Source: Ereboglobus sp. PH5-10 (GTDB lineage Bacteria; Verrucomicrobiota; Verrucomicrobiia; Opitutales; Opitutaceae). Taken from it: DNA of 64,000 bases. Every line of letters starts with the position of its first letter. The first letter of the stretch is position 1. A program made the position numbers and the translations under genes. The notes below the pieces were generated by a model. The model saw nothing but the letters and a program-made list of their open reading frames with translations. It did no database searches and had not been told where the DNA came from. The stretch lies in assembly GCF_029504735.1 (NCBI RefSeq), contig NZ_JAQFIP010000003.1, forward strand, positions 186,001-250,000, in the 5' to 3' direction. This document shows positions 24,932-32,000 of the stretch, one piece after another.

Positions 24932-26299
24932 CTAAACCGCGCTTGCCGTGATGAACGCCTTGATCGCGGCGGGGTCGGCCTTGATCTTGTGCTTCACGAG
25001 CGGGCGCGTTTTTAGAATTTCGAGCGCGGGGTCGGTCGGCTCGACGCCGATGGCCTCGCGAATCGTGTCGGGGAATTTCGCCGGGCTCGCCGTCGCGAGC
25101 ACCACGCTGGCGCGGTCACGCGAGAGATCCTTGAAGGCGCATGCCGTGTGCGGATCGACGATGTATCCGAAATCCTGATACACGCGCTTGATGATGCCGG
25201 GGATTTCCGCGTCGTCGCAGCGCGAGGCGCCGAAGGTGTCGCGGTTGAAATTTTCAAACACGTAGCGGCCTGTCGTCTTGAACGCGTGCATGACTTCGCG
25301 CACTTTGGCCGTGTCGCGTCCGAGGCTGTAATAAAGGAAGCGCTCGAAGTTCGACGACACCTGGATGTCCATCGACGGCGCGAGGCTCGGGCGGACATCC
25401 GCCACGCTGTATTCGCCGGTCGTGAAGAGGCGGTGGAGAATGTCGTTCTGGTTTGTGGCGACCTTGAAGCCGCGAATCGGCACGCCCATTTTTTGGAGCA
25501 TCCAACCGGCAAGCACATTTCCAAAATTGCCGGTCGGCACGACAAACTCCGCCGAAGCGCGCGCGCCTTCCGGCAGGCGCAGCCATGCGGACAAATAATA
25601 AACGCATTGAGCGAGCACACGGGCGAGGTTGATCGAATTGACCGCCGACAAATGGTAGCGCGTGCGGAATTCCTGGTCGCCGAAAACATCCTTCAGCGCG
25701 TTTTGCGCGTCGTCGAAAGTGCCGTCGATTGCGAGCGTGAAGACGTTTTTCGCGCCGGTGCAGGCCATCTGGCGCTCCTGCAGCGGCGAGGTGCGCCCGT
25801 CGGGATAAAGGATGAAGATGGCGGTGCCGGGTTTGCCCAAAAGTCCGTGGATGGCGGCGGAGCCAGTGTCGCCGGATGTCGCCCCGAGGACGTTGATCGA
25901 CTCGCCGCGCACACGGCATTGGTGCTCGTAGAGATTGCCGAGCACTTGCAATGCAAAGTCCTTGAACGCGAGCGTGGGGCCGTGAAAAAGTTCGAGCACG
26001 AACAGATCCGGCGAGAGCTGCTTGAGCGGCGCGATTTCGGGAACGGAAAAGGTGGTGTAGGATTTCGCAATGATCGCGCGCAGTGTCTCCTCCGGAATAT
26101 CGGTCGCGAAGTGGCGCAGAAACTCGAAGCACAGCGCGGCGTAGTCGTTTTTCAGCGCGTCGAAGCGCACGAGCTGCGCGTCATCAAACGCGGGCAGCGT
26201 CTCCGGCAGGAACAAACCGCCGTCCGGCGCGAGTCCGGTGGCGACGGCGTCGGAAAATGAGAGTGCCGGAGTTTGTCCGCGTGTGGATGTATAGAGCAT
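24932..26299 (-). CDS. thrC: Threonine synthase
   Basis: A 455-residue PLP enzyme of the longer ThrC class (fold-type II). It begins MLYTSTRGQTPALSFSDAVATGLAPDGGLFLP, the usual N-terminus. The PLP lysine is K113 in FHGPTLAFKDFALQ, followed by GATSGDTGSAAIHG, the phosphate-binding region. It converts O-phospho-L-homoserine to threonine. Together with lysC on the same strand it belongs to the aspartate family pathway. The two genes are separated only by the hairpin element and its four-helix-bundle gene, whose end lies 3 bp upstream of the thrC start codon. Confidence 0.95.
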   Translation of the reverse strand: MLYTSTRGQTPALSFSDAVATGLAPDGGLFLPETLPAFDDAQLVRFDALKNDYAALCFEFLRHFATDIPEETLRAIIAKSYTTFSVPEIAPLKQLSPDLFVLELFHGPTLAFKDFALQVLGNLYEHQCRVRGESINVLGATSGDTGSAAIHGLLGKPGTAIFILYPDGRTSPLQERQMACTGAKNVFTLAIDGTFDDAQNALKDVFGDQEFRTRYHLSAVNSINLARVLAQCVYYLSAWLRLPEGARASAEFVVPTGNFGNVLAGWMLQKMGVPIRGFKVATNQNDILHRLFTTGEYSVADVRPSLAPSMDIQVSSNFERFLYYSLGRDTAKVREVMHAFKTTGRYVFENFNRDTFGASRCDDAEIPGIIKRVYQDFGYIVDPHTACAFKDLSRDRASVVLATASPAKFPDTIREAIGVEPTDPALEILKTRPLVKHKIKADPAAIKAFITASAV

Positions 26300-26302
26300 G
26301 AG

Positions 26303-26840
26303 AAGAAGAGGCCAGAAAACCAGAGGCCAGAGTGCCAGAGGTCGGAAGACGAAGTATTGAAATTAGAAAATTATGTTATGACTGTTTGTCATCGTCGCTC
26401 AATAGGAATGGTTCGGGATTGCGAATCATGCTTCCCAGCATTCGGCCCACTTCCCGAGCCAGTTCCACGTGTTCATCGAATTCAGGTTGATTGATATATC
26501 CGTGACTGCGCGCGAAGCGGAGCCAGTTTTCGGATTCCAGCAATTCGCCGTCGGCATCGGTAAGCTTGCTGATGAAATGAGCTCTGTAGCGTCGCTTGGC
26601 CCATGATTCACAGATGTTGCCACTCACCGAGCGCGCAGACCGGCGAACCTGATCGGTCAGGGCGTAACGTTCTTCGCGCGGCCAGTTTCTGGATAACTCA
26701 AATATGCGACACCCGAAATCGAACGCCTTTTGCCACACAATCAAATCGGTGTAATGGCGAATCAATCCCATGGGTTGTCAATGTTTGGGCATTCTGGCCT
26801 CTGGCTCTCTGGTCTTCTGGCTTTCCGGCCTCTTGCCTTC
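26303..26840. mobile_element. Hairpin-ended element carrying a four-helix-bundle gene
   Basis: The left arm (about 26303-26353) is made of near-tandem ccagaggc/gccagag units. The right arm (about 26791-26840) is its imperfect reverse complement (tctggcctctggctctctgg). Between the arms is a single gene on the minus strand. The element fills nearly all the space between the lysC stop (26845) and the thrC start (26299). Its interior is less GC-rich than the flanks. The same arm sequence recurs without a gene inside smc (39361-39466). No target-site duplication was identified. Mobility is inferred from the inverted arms, the cargo and the dispersed copies. Confidence 0.6.
26376..26771 (-). CDS. 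Four-helix-bundle protein (23S rRNA intervening-sequence/S23-like family)
   Basis: A 131-residue protein. The opening HYTDLIVWQKAFDFGCRIFEL matches the family pattern of an aromatic and VWQKA early in helix 1. It continues with RYALTDQVRRSARSVSGNICE, SKLTDADGELLESENWLRFA and a final helix. Relatives are encoded in intervening sequences of 23S rRNA genes, and the fold is shared with Avd of diversity-generating retroelements. Their biochemical role is poorly defined; nucleic-acid binding is suspected. Here the gene lies inside a hairpin-bounded element between lysC and thrC, and is unlikely to take part in amino-acid synthesis. Confidence 0.85.
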   Translation of the reverse strand: MGLIRHYTDLIVWQKAFDFGCRIFELSRNWPREERYALTDQVRRSARSVSGNICESWAKRRYRAHFISKLTDADGELLESENWLRFARSHGYINQPEFDEHVELAREVGRMLGSMIRNPEPFLLSDDDKQS

Positions 26841-26844
26841 CCCT

Positions 26845-28059
26845 TCACGCGTCGAGTCCGAAGACCTTGTGCGCGATGCGGGCGGCTTCGTCAACGCGCT
26901 CGCTGGAGATGACGACGGATATCTTGATCTCGGAGGTTGTGATCATGTCGATGTTCACGTTCACGTCGGCGAGCGTCTGGAAGAGCGTCGCGGCCACGCC
27001 GCTGTGCGTCTTCATGCCGACTCCGACAACGGACAACTTGGCGATGTCCTCCTGGATCGTCACGTTGCCGCCGCCGATTTCCTCAAGCACGGGGGCGAGC
27101 GTTTGCTGCGCCTTATTGGAGTCAACCTGCGGAACGGTGAAGGAGAGGTTGGCGACGCCGTTGCGGCCCACGTTCTGCACGATCATGTCAACGATGACAT
27201 TCGCGTCGGCCAGGGCGCGAAACACCTTGGCGGCGGAGCCGGGCTTGTCGGCGATGTTGCTGACGGTGACCTTGGCCTGGTCCTTGTCGACGGCGACTCC
27301 GCGCACGACGACTTTTTCCATATACGAGACTTCTTCTTTCACGATTGTTCCTGGGTTGTGGTTAAAGGATGAGCGGACTTCAAAAACGACGCCGTATTTC
27401 TTGGCGAATTCGACCGAGCGGCTTTGCATGACCTTCGAGCCCGACGAGGCGAGCTCGAGCATTTCGTCGTAGGAAATCTCGTCGATTTTTTTCGCGGTTT
27501 TCACAATGCGCGGATCGGCCGTGTAAACGCCGTCAACGTCGGTGTAGATTTCGCATTTGTCGGCCTTGAGCGGCGCGGCGAGCGCGATGGCGGTGAGGTC
27601 CGAGCCGCCGCGGCCGAGCGTGGTGAGCTGGCCCGCGGCGTTGATGCCCTGAAAGCCGGCAACGATGACGACCTTGCCCTGCTTGAGCGCGTCCTCGATT
27701 TGCTTGGGCGTGATGGTCTGTATCTTGGCGCGTGTGTGCGCGTCGTTGGTGAGGATGCCCGCCTGCGCGCCGGTGAAGCTGACCGCGGGCACGCCGAGCG
27801 CGTGCAGGGCCATCGCGGTCAGCGCGATGGTTTCCTGTTCGCCAACCGCGAGGAGCATGTCCATTTCGCGCTCGTTGGGAAGGTCGCTGATGGACTTGGC
27901 GCGCGCGATGAGCTCGTTTGTCACGCCCGAACGGGCTGAGACGACAACGACTACTTCGTTGCCATCGTCGCGGGTGAGTTTGACGCGTTCCGCGACTTTT
28001 TTGATGCGTTCGACGTCACCGACTGAGGTGCCGCCATATTTTTGGACGATGCGTGCCAT
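26845..28059 (-). CDS. lysC: Aspartate kinase
   Basis: A 404-residue protein from the ATG at 28059 (MARIVQKYGGTSVGD). An extension further upstream lacks homology. The amino-acid kinase domain carries KYGGTS at 7-12, VVVSARSGVTNELI and GRGGSDLTAIALA. Two C-terminal ACT domains follow (ITVSN-like element VTVSNIADKPGSAAKVF and a second with VVGVGMKTHSGVAA), as in feedback-regulated single-function aspartokinases. It phosphorylates aspartate as the entry to lysine, threonine and methionine synthesis. It is upstream of the hairpin element and thrC on the same strand, and divergent from the sigma-factor operon. No lysine riboswitch was recognised in the 265 bp leader. Confidence 0.93.
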   Translation of the reverse strand: MARIVQKYGGTSVGDVERIKKVAERVKLTRDDGNEVVVVVSARSGVTNELIARAKSISDLPNEREMDMLLAVGEQETIALTAMALHALGVPAVSFTGAQAGILTNDAHTRAKIQTITPKQIEDALKQGKVVIVAGFQGINAAGQLTTLGRGGSDLTAIALAAPLKADKCEIYTDVDGVYTADPRIVKTAKKIDEISYDEMLELASSGSKVMQSRSVEFAKKYGVVFEVRSSFNHNPGTIVKEEVSYMEKVVVRGVAVDKDQAKVTVSNIADKPGSAAKVFRALADANVIVDMIVQNVGRNGVANLSFTVPQVDSNKAQQTLAPVLEEIGGGNVTIQEDIAKLSVVGVGMKTHSGVAATLFQTLADVNVNIDMITTSEIKISVVISSERVDEAARIAHKVFGLDA

Positions 28060-28324
28060 GTAGGAATAGGGACGAAAGATGAGACTAAAAAACAAGTTTT
28101 GTCCTTCCGGCGAGAGGAAAAACGAGCCGCGCTGAGGCTGGCACGCGAGACGGGGTGCCGTTTGGCACGCGAGGAGGCGGGCGCAACGCTCCATTGCGCA
28201 TGCGCACTCCACTGGTTCCGCGCTCCGCAACACCCCGCCCGCGGACGCGACATCTCATGAAAATAGTAACTTGCGGCTCGCAAAAACCGTCACAGTTCAT
28301 TGTGAATGCTGTTTCGATCAACTT

Positions 28325-28921
28325 ATGCCTGCCGACCCCGACGCGCCCTTTGACATCGCCCGCTGCCTGGAGCGGGTGCGCGCGCGCGATCAGGAGGCCG
28401 CGCGCGAGCTGGTCGAGCACCTTTACCCGCTGGTCATCCGCATTGTCCGCTCGCATCTTCCCCGCCGCGTGCCGGAGGAGGATCTCGCACAGGAGGTGTT
28501 TATGAAAATGTTCACGCGCCTCGGCCAATACCAGGGAGCCATGCCGCTCTCGCACTGGGTTTCGCGCATCGCGGTGACGACATGCATCGACCACCTGCGC
28601 GCCCAAAAACGGCGCCCCGAGTTTCGCTGGGCCGACCTTTCCGAGACGGAGGCGGAGGTTCTGGACAGCGTCATCACCAACGAAAACGATGTGGCTGCGG
28701 GCGACGCATTTGCCGCGCGCGAACTCGTCCACCGGCTTCTCGACCAGCTCAAGCCCGAGGATCGCATGGTCATCCAACTGCTCGATCTCGAGCAAAAAAC
28801 ACTCGCCGAAATCAGCGCGCTCACCGGCTGGAACACCACGCTCATCAAGGTCCGCGCCTTCCGCGCGCGGCGCAAGTTGAGGAAATTTTTTCAAGAACTA
28901 AAAAAGGAGGAACGCTCATGA
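28325..28921 (+). CDS. RNA polymerase sigma factor, sigma-70/ECF family
   Basis: A 198-residue protein from the ATG at 28325; a TTG at 28271 would add 18 residues. Region 2 is at about residues 35-95 (EEDLAQEVFMKMFTRL and HWVSRIAVTTCIDHLR). Region 4 is a C-terminal helix-turn-helix (LKPEDRMVIQLLDLEQKTLAEISALTGW). The overall form is that of an extracytoplasmic-function sigma factor. Its stop overlaps the start of the next gene (ATGA), and the following small membrane protein is a likely partner or anti-sigma factor, so this is probably a stress-response switch for envelope genes. Confidence 0.88.
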   Translation: MPADPDAPFDIARCLERVRARDQEAARELVEHLYPLVIRIVRSHLPRRVPEEDLAQEVFMKMFTRLGQYQGAMPLSHWVSRIAVTTCIDHLRAQKRRPEFRWADLSETEAEVLDSVITNENDVAAGDAFAARELVHRLLDQLKPEDRMVIQLLDLEQKTLAEISALTGWNTTLIKVRAFRARRKLRKFFQELKKEERS

Positions 28922-29259
28922 ATCCCGCCACACCGAGAACAACCGCATGGAAACGACTGACGGAGGCCGCCCGGCGCTCGCAATTTGAAAAGGTGAGCGA
29001 CATCCCGGCTCCCTATGGGTTTGCCACGCGCGTCGCCGCACGGGCGCTCAGCATGCCGCCAACCTCCGCCGGGCCGTTTTTCGTGGCCAAGCTCACGCTG
29101 CGCGGACTCTGCGTCGCCGGCCTGCTTGCCATTGTCAGTGTGACCATCAACCTCGGCCCGATCCTGCGCAACATTGACAAGGCGGCAGGCGACCTCGGGG
29201 GCACGTCCATCGAGGCCGTTGAAGTCGAGAACAACACCGAAGTCCCCGCCCAGCCCTGA
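28918..29259 (+). CDS. Small single-pass membrane protein, possible anti-sigma factor
   Basis: A 113-residue protein whose ATG overlaps the sigma-factor stop by 4 bp. It is preceded by a strong Shine-Dalgarno sequence (aaaggagg, 7 nt spacing), unusual for this window. A cytoplasmic N-terminal part (residues 1-55) is followed by one hydrophobic helix (LRGLCVAGLLAIVSVTINLG) and a short acidic tail. No zinc-binding anti-sigma motif is present. Context suggests a sequestering partner of the sigma factor, but sequence alone does not prove it. Confidence 0.7.
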   Translation: MNPATPRTTAWKRLTEAARRSQFEKVSDIPAPYGFATRVAARALSMPPTSAGPFFVAKLTLRGLCVAGLLAIVSVTINLGPILRNIDKAAGDLGGTSIEAVEVENNTEVPAQP

Positions 29260-29277
29260 GCACCCGGCTATTTCGAA

Positions 29278-29769
29278 ATGAACAAAACCATCATCACCGT
29301 ATTTGCCCTGATCGGCATTTTTTTCTGCGGCGCCATCGCGGGCGGTGTCTTTGCCGTGCGTTACGTGAACGTGACCGTGCAAAGAAAAGCCGCCGCCCAG
29401 CAACTCAGCAACCAGCAATGGGTGCGCATCACCAACCGCCTCGACCCCACGCCGGAACAGCGCGAACAGATCAAGGCCATCGTCACCGTTTACATGGAGA
29501 AACAACAGGCCTCGCGCCAAATCGAACGCGACGCCTCGGCCAAGTTGCACAACGACATTCGCGCCGTCCTCACGCCCGGACAAGTGGAGGAATACGACAA
29601 AATCCGCGCCCGCCATCGCGAAAACGAACGACTCTGGCAGCGCTGGTATAAGGAACAACGCGCCAGGCACGGCGAGTCCCCGCTCGTAAGCCCCAAGCGC
29701 GTCGACCTGAAAAACAAGAAGGAAAAGGGCCGGGAAAAGAATCCCAAGCCCGCAACGCCGGAGAAATAA
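29278..29769 (+). CDS. Periplasmic LTXXQ/CpxP-like protein
   Basis: A 163-residue protein with an N-terminal membrane anchor or signal (IITVFALIGIFFCGAIAGGV). Two LTXXQ-like motifs follow (LDPTPEQREQI and VLTPGQVEEY), embedded in charged helices typical of the CpxP/Spy/zinc-resistance sensor group. A Lys-rich tail ends it. Relatives bind misfolded proteins or metals in the periplasm and signal envelope stress. As third gene of the sigma operon, 18 bp after the putative anti-sigma gene, it likely supplies the sensing part of the circuit. Confidence 0.75.
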   Translation: MNKTIITVFALIGIFFCGAIAGGVFAVRYVNVTVQRKAAAQQLSNQQWVRITNRLDPTPEQREQIKAIVTVYMEKQQASRQIERDASAKLHNDIRAVLTPGQVEEYDKIRARHRENERLWQRWYKEQRARHGESPLVSPKRVDLKNKKEKGREKNPKPATPEK

Positions 29770-29810
29770 CCGCGCGCGAAAATCGCCGGAACAGCCTCGC
29801 CCGAGTCCAC

Positions 29811-30203
29811 TCAGATCACAAGAAAGTCCTTCTTCGAGGAACCCTTGAGCTTGTAAATGACGATGTTGTTGCCGTCTGGATCGTTCACCGTGGCCTGATA
29901 AGTGCCCGAAATCTCGGCGGGCATTGTCACGAAAGTCGTGTCGTGCGCGCGCAACGAGGCGATGACGTCGTTGAAATTGTCCACCTCGAACGCCACGGTG
30001 ACTCGCGGCATGTTTGCCACGGGCAGCTGCCCCTCGCACTTGATCGTGACGCGCCCCGAGTCCAAGTCGTAGTCAATCGAACCACGCCCGTCCTTTTCAA
30101 AAATCCGGGCGGGCAGCAAATGAAGCGCATCCTCGTAAAATTTTCTCGCGCGGGCGATGTCGGACACGGGCAAAACAACGAATGCGATTTTGGTGATTTT
30201 CAT
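29811..30203 (-). CDS. VOC-superfamily (glyoxalase/bleomycin-resistance fold) protein
   Basis: A 130-residue protein with two beta-alpha-beta-beta-beta halves. It opens with ITKIAFVVLPVSDIARARKFYEDAL, typical of the VOC family, and closes with ATVNDPDGNNIVIYKL, the usual second-half metal-site region. Substrate is unknown. The gene ends convergent with the LTXXQ gene and lies just upstream of the OppA-like gene start of the reverse operon direction. Functions in the family range from lyases to dioxygenases. Confidence 0.85.
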   Translation of the reverse strand: MKITKIAFVVLPVSDIARARKFYEDALHLLPARIFEKDGRGSIDYDLDSGRVTIKCEGQLPVANMPRVTVAFEVDNFNDVIASLRAHDTTFVTMPAEISGTYQATVNDPDGNNIVIYKLKGSSKKDFLVI

Positions 30204-30239
30204 GATATCGTGAGTAGTTAGACAGAGTTTCCGGGCAAA

Positions 30240-31880
30240 TCAATCCGCCTCCAGCCAAACCGCCTTGTAAGGGTGGTGGTCGAGCAGGGTCGGATGCCAG
30301 TTCCTGACCGAAGGCCGGATCAAAAAAACGTGCGAATAATGATAGAGCGGAATCATCGGCGACTGCCCCAGCAAAATCGCCTCCGCCTTTTGCAGCAACA
30401 CCGCGCGCGCCTGCTTGTCCGCGGTGCGCGCCGCCTGGTAAAGCAGCTGGTCGAAAGCCGCGTCGCTCCAGCCCGTGTGGTTGTTTCCGCTCGACGATTC
30501 CCACACTTCGAGAAACGAAAGCGCGTCGGCATAGTCGGCCATCCACGCCGAGCGCAGCACCTGGTAATCGCGCGCCCGGCGCGCGCCGAGCACGGTCTTG
30601 TTCTCCTGATTGACGAGCGTCACGCTCAGCCCCAGCTCTCGCCGCCACATTTCCTGCACCGCCTCGGCCACGGCGCGATGGCTCTCCGATGTGTTGAAAA
30701 GGAGCTCGACCGGCGGAGCGCCCTTCCCCTCCGGATAACCCGCCTCGGCGAGCAGGGCGCGCGCCGCGTTTGCGTCGTGCCGCAACGCGCCGGGGGCCGG
30801 TTTTCCGTCCGCGCGCGCAAGGGCGTCCGGCGGCACGAATTCGTATGCGGGCGATTGCACGCCGCGGAGGATTTGCGCCGCGATGAGCTTGCGGTCAACC
30901 GCCAGCGAAAGTGCGCGCCGCACACGCGCATCATTCAAGAACGGACGCTCCGTGTTGATTCGGTAAAACTCGGTTCCCAAATACGGATCGACGCGCAACA
31001 GCCCCGGTGAATTGCGGCGATACGCGTCGATCTTCGAGGGGGAAAGCGCCTCGGTCAGGTGAAGCTGCCCCGCGCGAAACGCGCGCTCCTCGGCATCGCG
31101 ACTCTCGAACGAATAAAACACGACCCCGTTCAGCCGCACATTTTCGGCATCCCAATAGGTCGGCGATTTTTCGACCGATATCCGCTGACCGTGCCGCCAT
31201 TCCTTGAGGACGAACGCGCCGTTCCCAACAAAGCGTCCCGGTCTCGCCCAGTCGGTTTTGCGATCCGCAAGCGCGCCGTGCGCCTCGATCGAGCGCGCGT
31301 GCACCGGGAAAAATGCGGTGTGATTGAGCATCGACAAAAAATTCGCGCACGGATGCTCCAGCGTGATCTTCAGCGTGCGCTCGTTAACCGCCACCGCGCC
31401 CACTTGCGCAAAATCCTCCAGGTGCCCCTTGTGATACGCCTCCGCGTTTTGGATGATGTATAAAAAGTGCGCGTAATCCGCGGCGAGCGACGGCGAAAGC
31501 ATGCGCTTGAACGACGCCACAAAATCACCCGCCGTCACCGGGTCGCCGTTGCTCCAGCGCGCGTTGTCGCGCAGCAAAAACGTGTAGGCCAACCCGTCCC
31601 GCGAGACATTCCAGCTCTCCGCGACGCCCGGCTCCGGGGACAGGTCAACCGGATTCTCCGTCACAAGCCCCTCGAGCAGCGCCGACAAAATATTATACTC
31701 CGAAGTCCCCGTCGCCAGGTGCGGATCGAGTGTCGCGATCTCCGGTCCCGCGCCTCGATGCAAAACCTGCTCGCGATTTCCACTGTCGATGGCGCGCTCG
31801 CGCTGAAAACAGGAGCCCAGCGCAAAAACGCCGAGGGCCGCCGCCGCGCAAAAGATTCGTTGAAAGATACGATGAGCCAT
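30240..31880 (-). CDS. OppA-like peptide-binding lipoprotein (ABC transporter)
   Basis: A 546-residue protein from the ATG at 31880. It has a lipoprotein signal with lipobox ALGSC, then the solute-binding family 5 pattern: EIATLDPHLATGTSEYNILSALLEGLV, WSNGDPVTAGDFV, VRRALSLAVDRK and a C-terminal PLYHYSH segment. It should bind oligopeptides in the periplasm. Permease and ATPase genes are not adjacent, so it is an orphan binding protein or works with a transporter elsewhere. It is divergent from the M16 protease gene with a shared 120 bp promoter region. Confidence 0.9.
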   Translation of the reverse strand: MAHRIFQRIFCAAAALGVFALGSCFQRERAIDSGNREQVLHRGAGPEIATLDPHLATGTSEYNILSALLEGLVTENPVDLSPEPGVAESWNVSRDGLAYTFLLRDNARWSNGDPVTAGDFVASFKRMLSPSLAADYAHFLYIIQNAEAYHKGHLEDFAQVGAVAVNERTLKITLEHPCANFLSMLNHTAFFPVHARSIEAHGALADRKTDWARPGRFVGNGAFVLKEWRHGQRISVEKSPTYWDAENVRLNGVVFYSFESRDAEERAFRAGQLHLTEALSPSKIDAYRRNSPGLLRVDPYLGTEFYRINTERPFLNDARVRRALSLAVDRKLIAAQILRGVQSPAYEFVPPDALARADGKPAPGALRHDANAARALLAEAGYPEGKGAPPVELLFNTSESHRAVAEAVQEMWRRELGLSVTLVNQENKTVLGARRARDYQVLRSAWMADYADALSFLEVWESSSGNNHTGWSDAAFDQLLYQAARTADKQARAVLLQKAEAILLGQSPMIPLYHYSHVFLIRPSVRNWHPTLLDHHPYKAVWLEAD

Positions 31881-32000
31881 GGAAACAGTTTGTCGCGCAC
31901 CCAATACCATCAGCCGCGCCGTCGCAAGCGCGGAGCTCGCGGTGAATGTGTTTCTCTTGGCTTGCGAACAATTTTCGCCGCCCGCACCCTTGCCGCCAAG

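Noticed and set aside
28060-28324. Possible lysine riboswitch in the lysC leader
   Set aside because: The minus-strand leader shows no recognisable L-box core elements, only ordinary GC-rich sequence.
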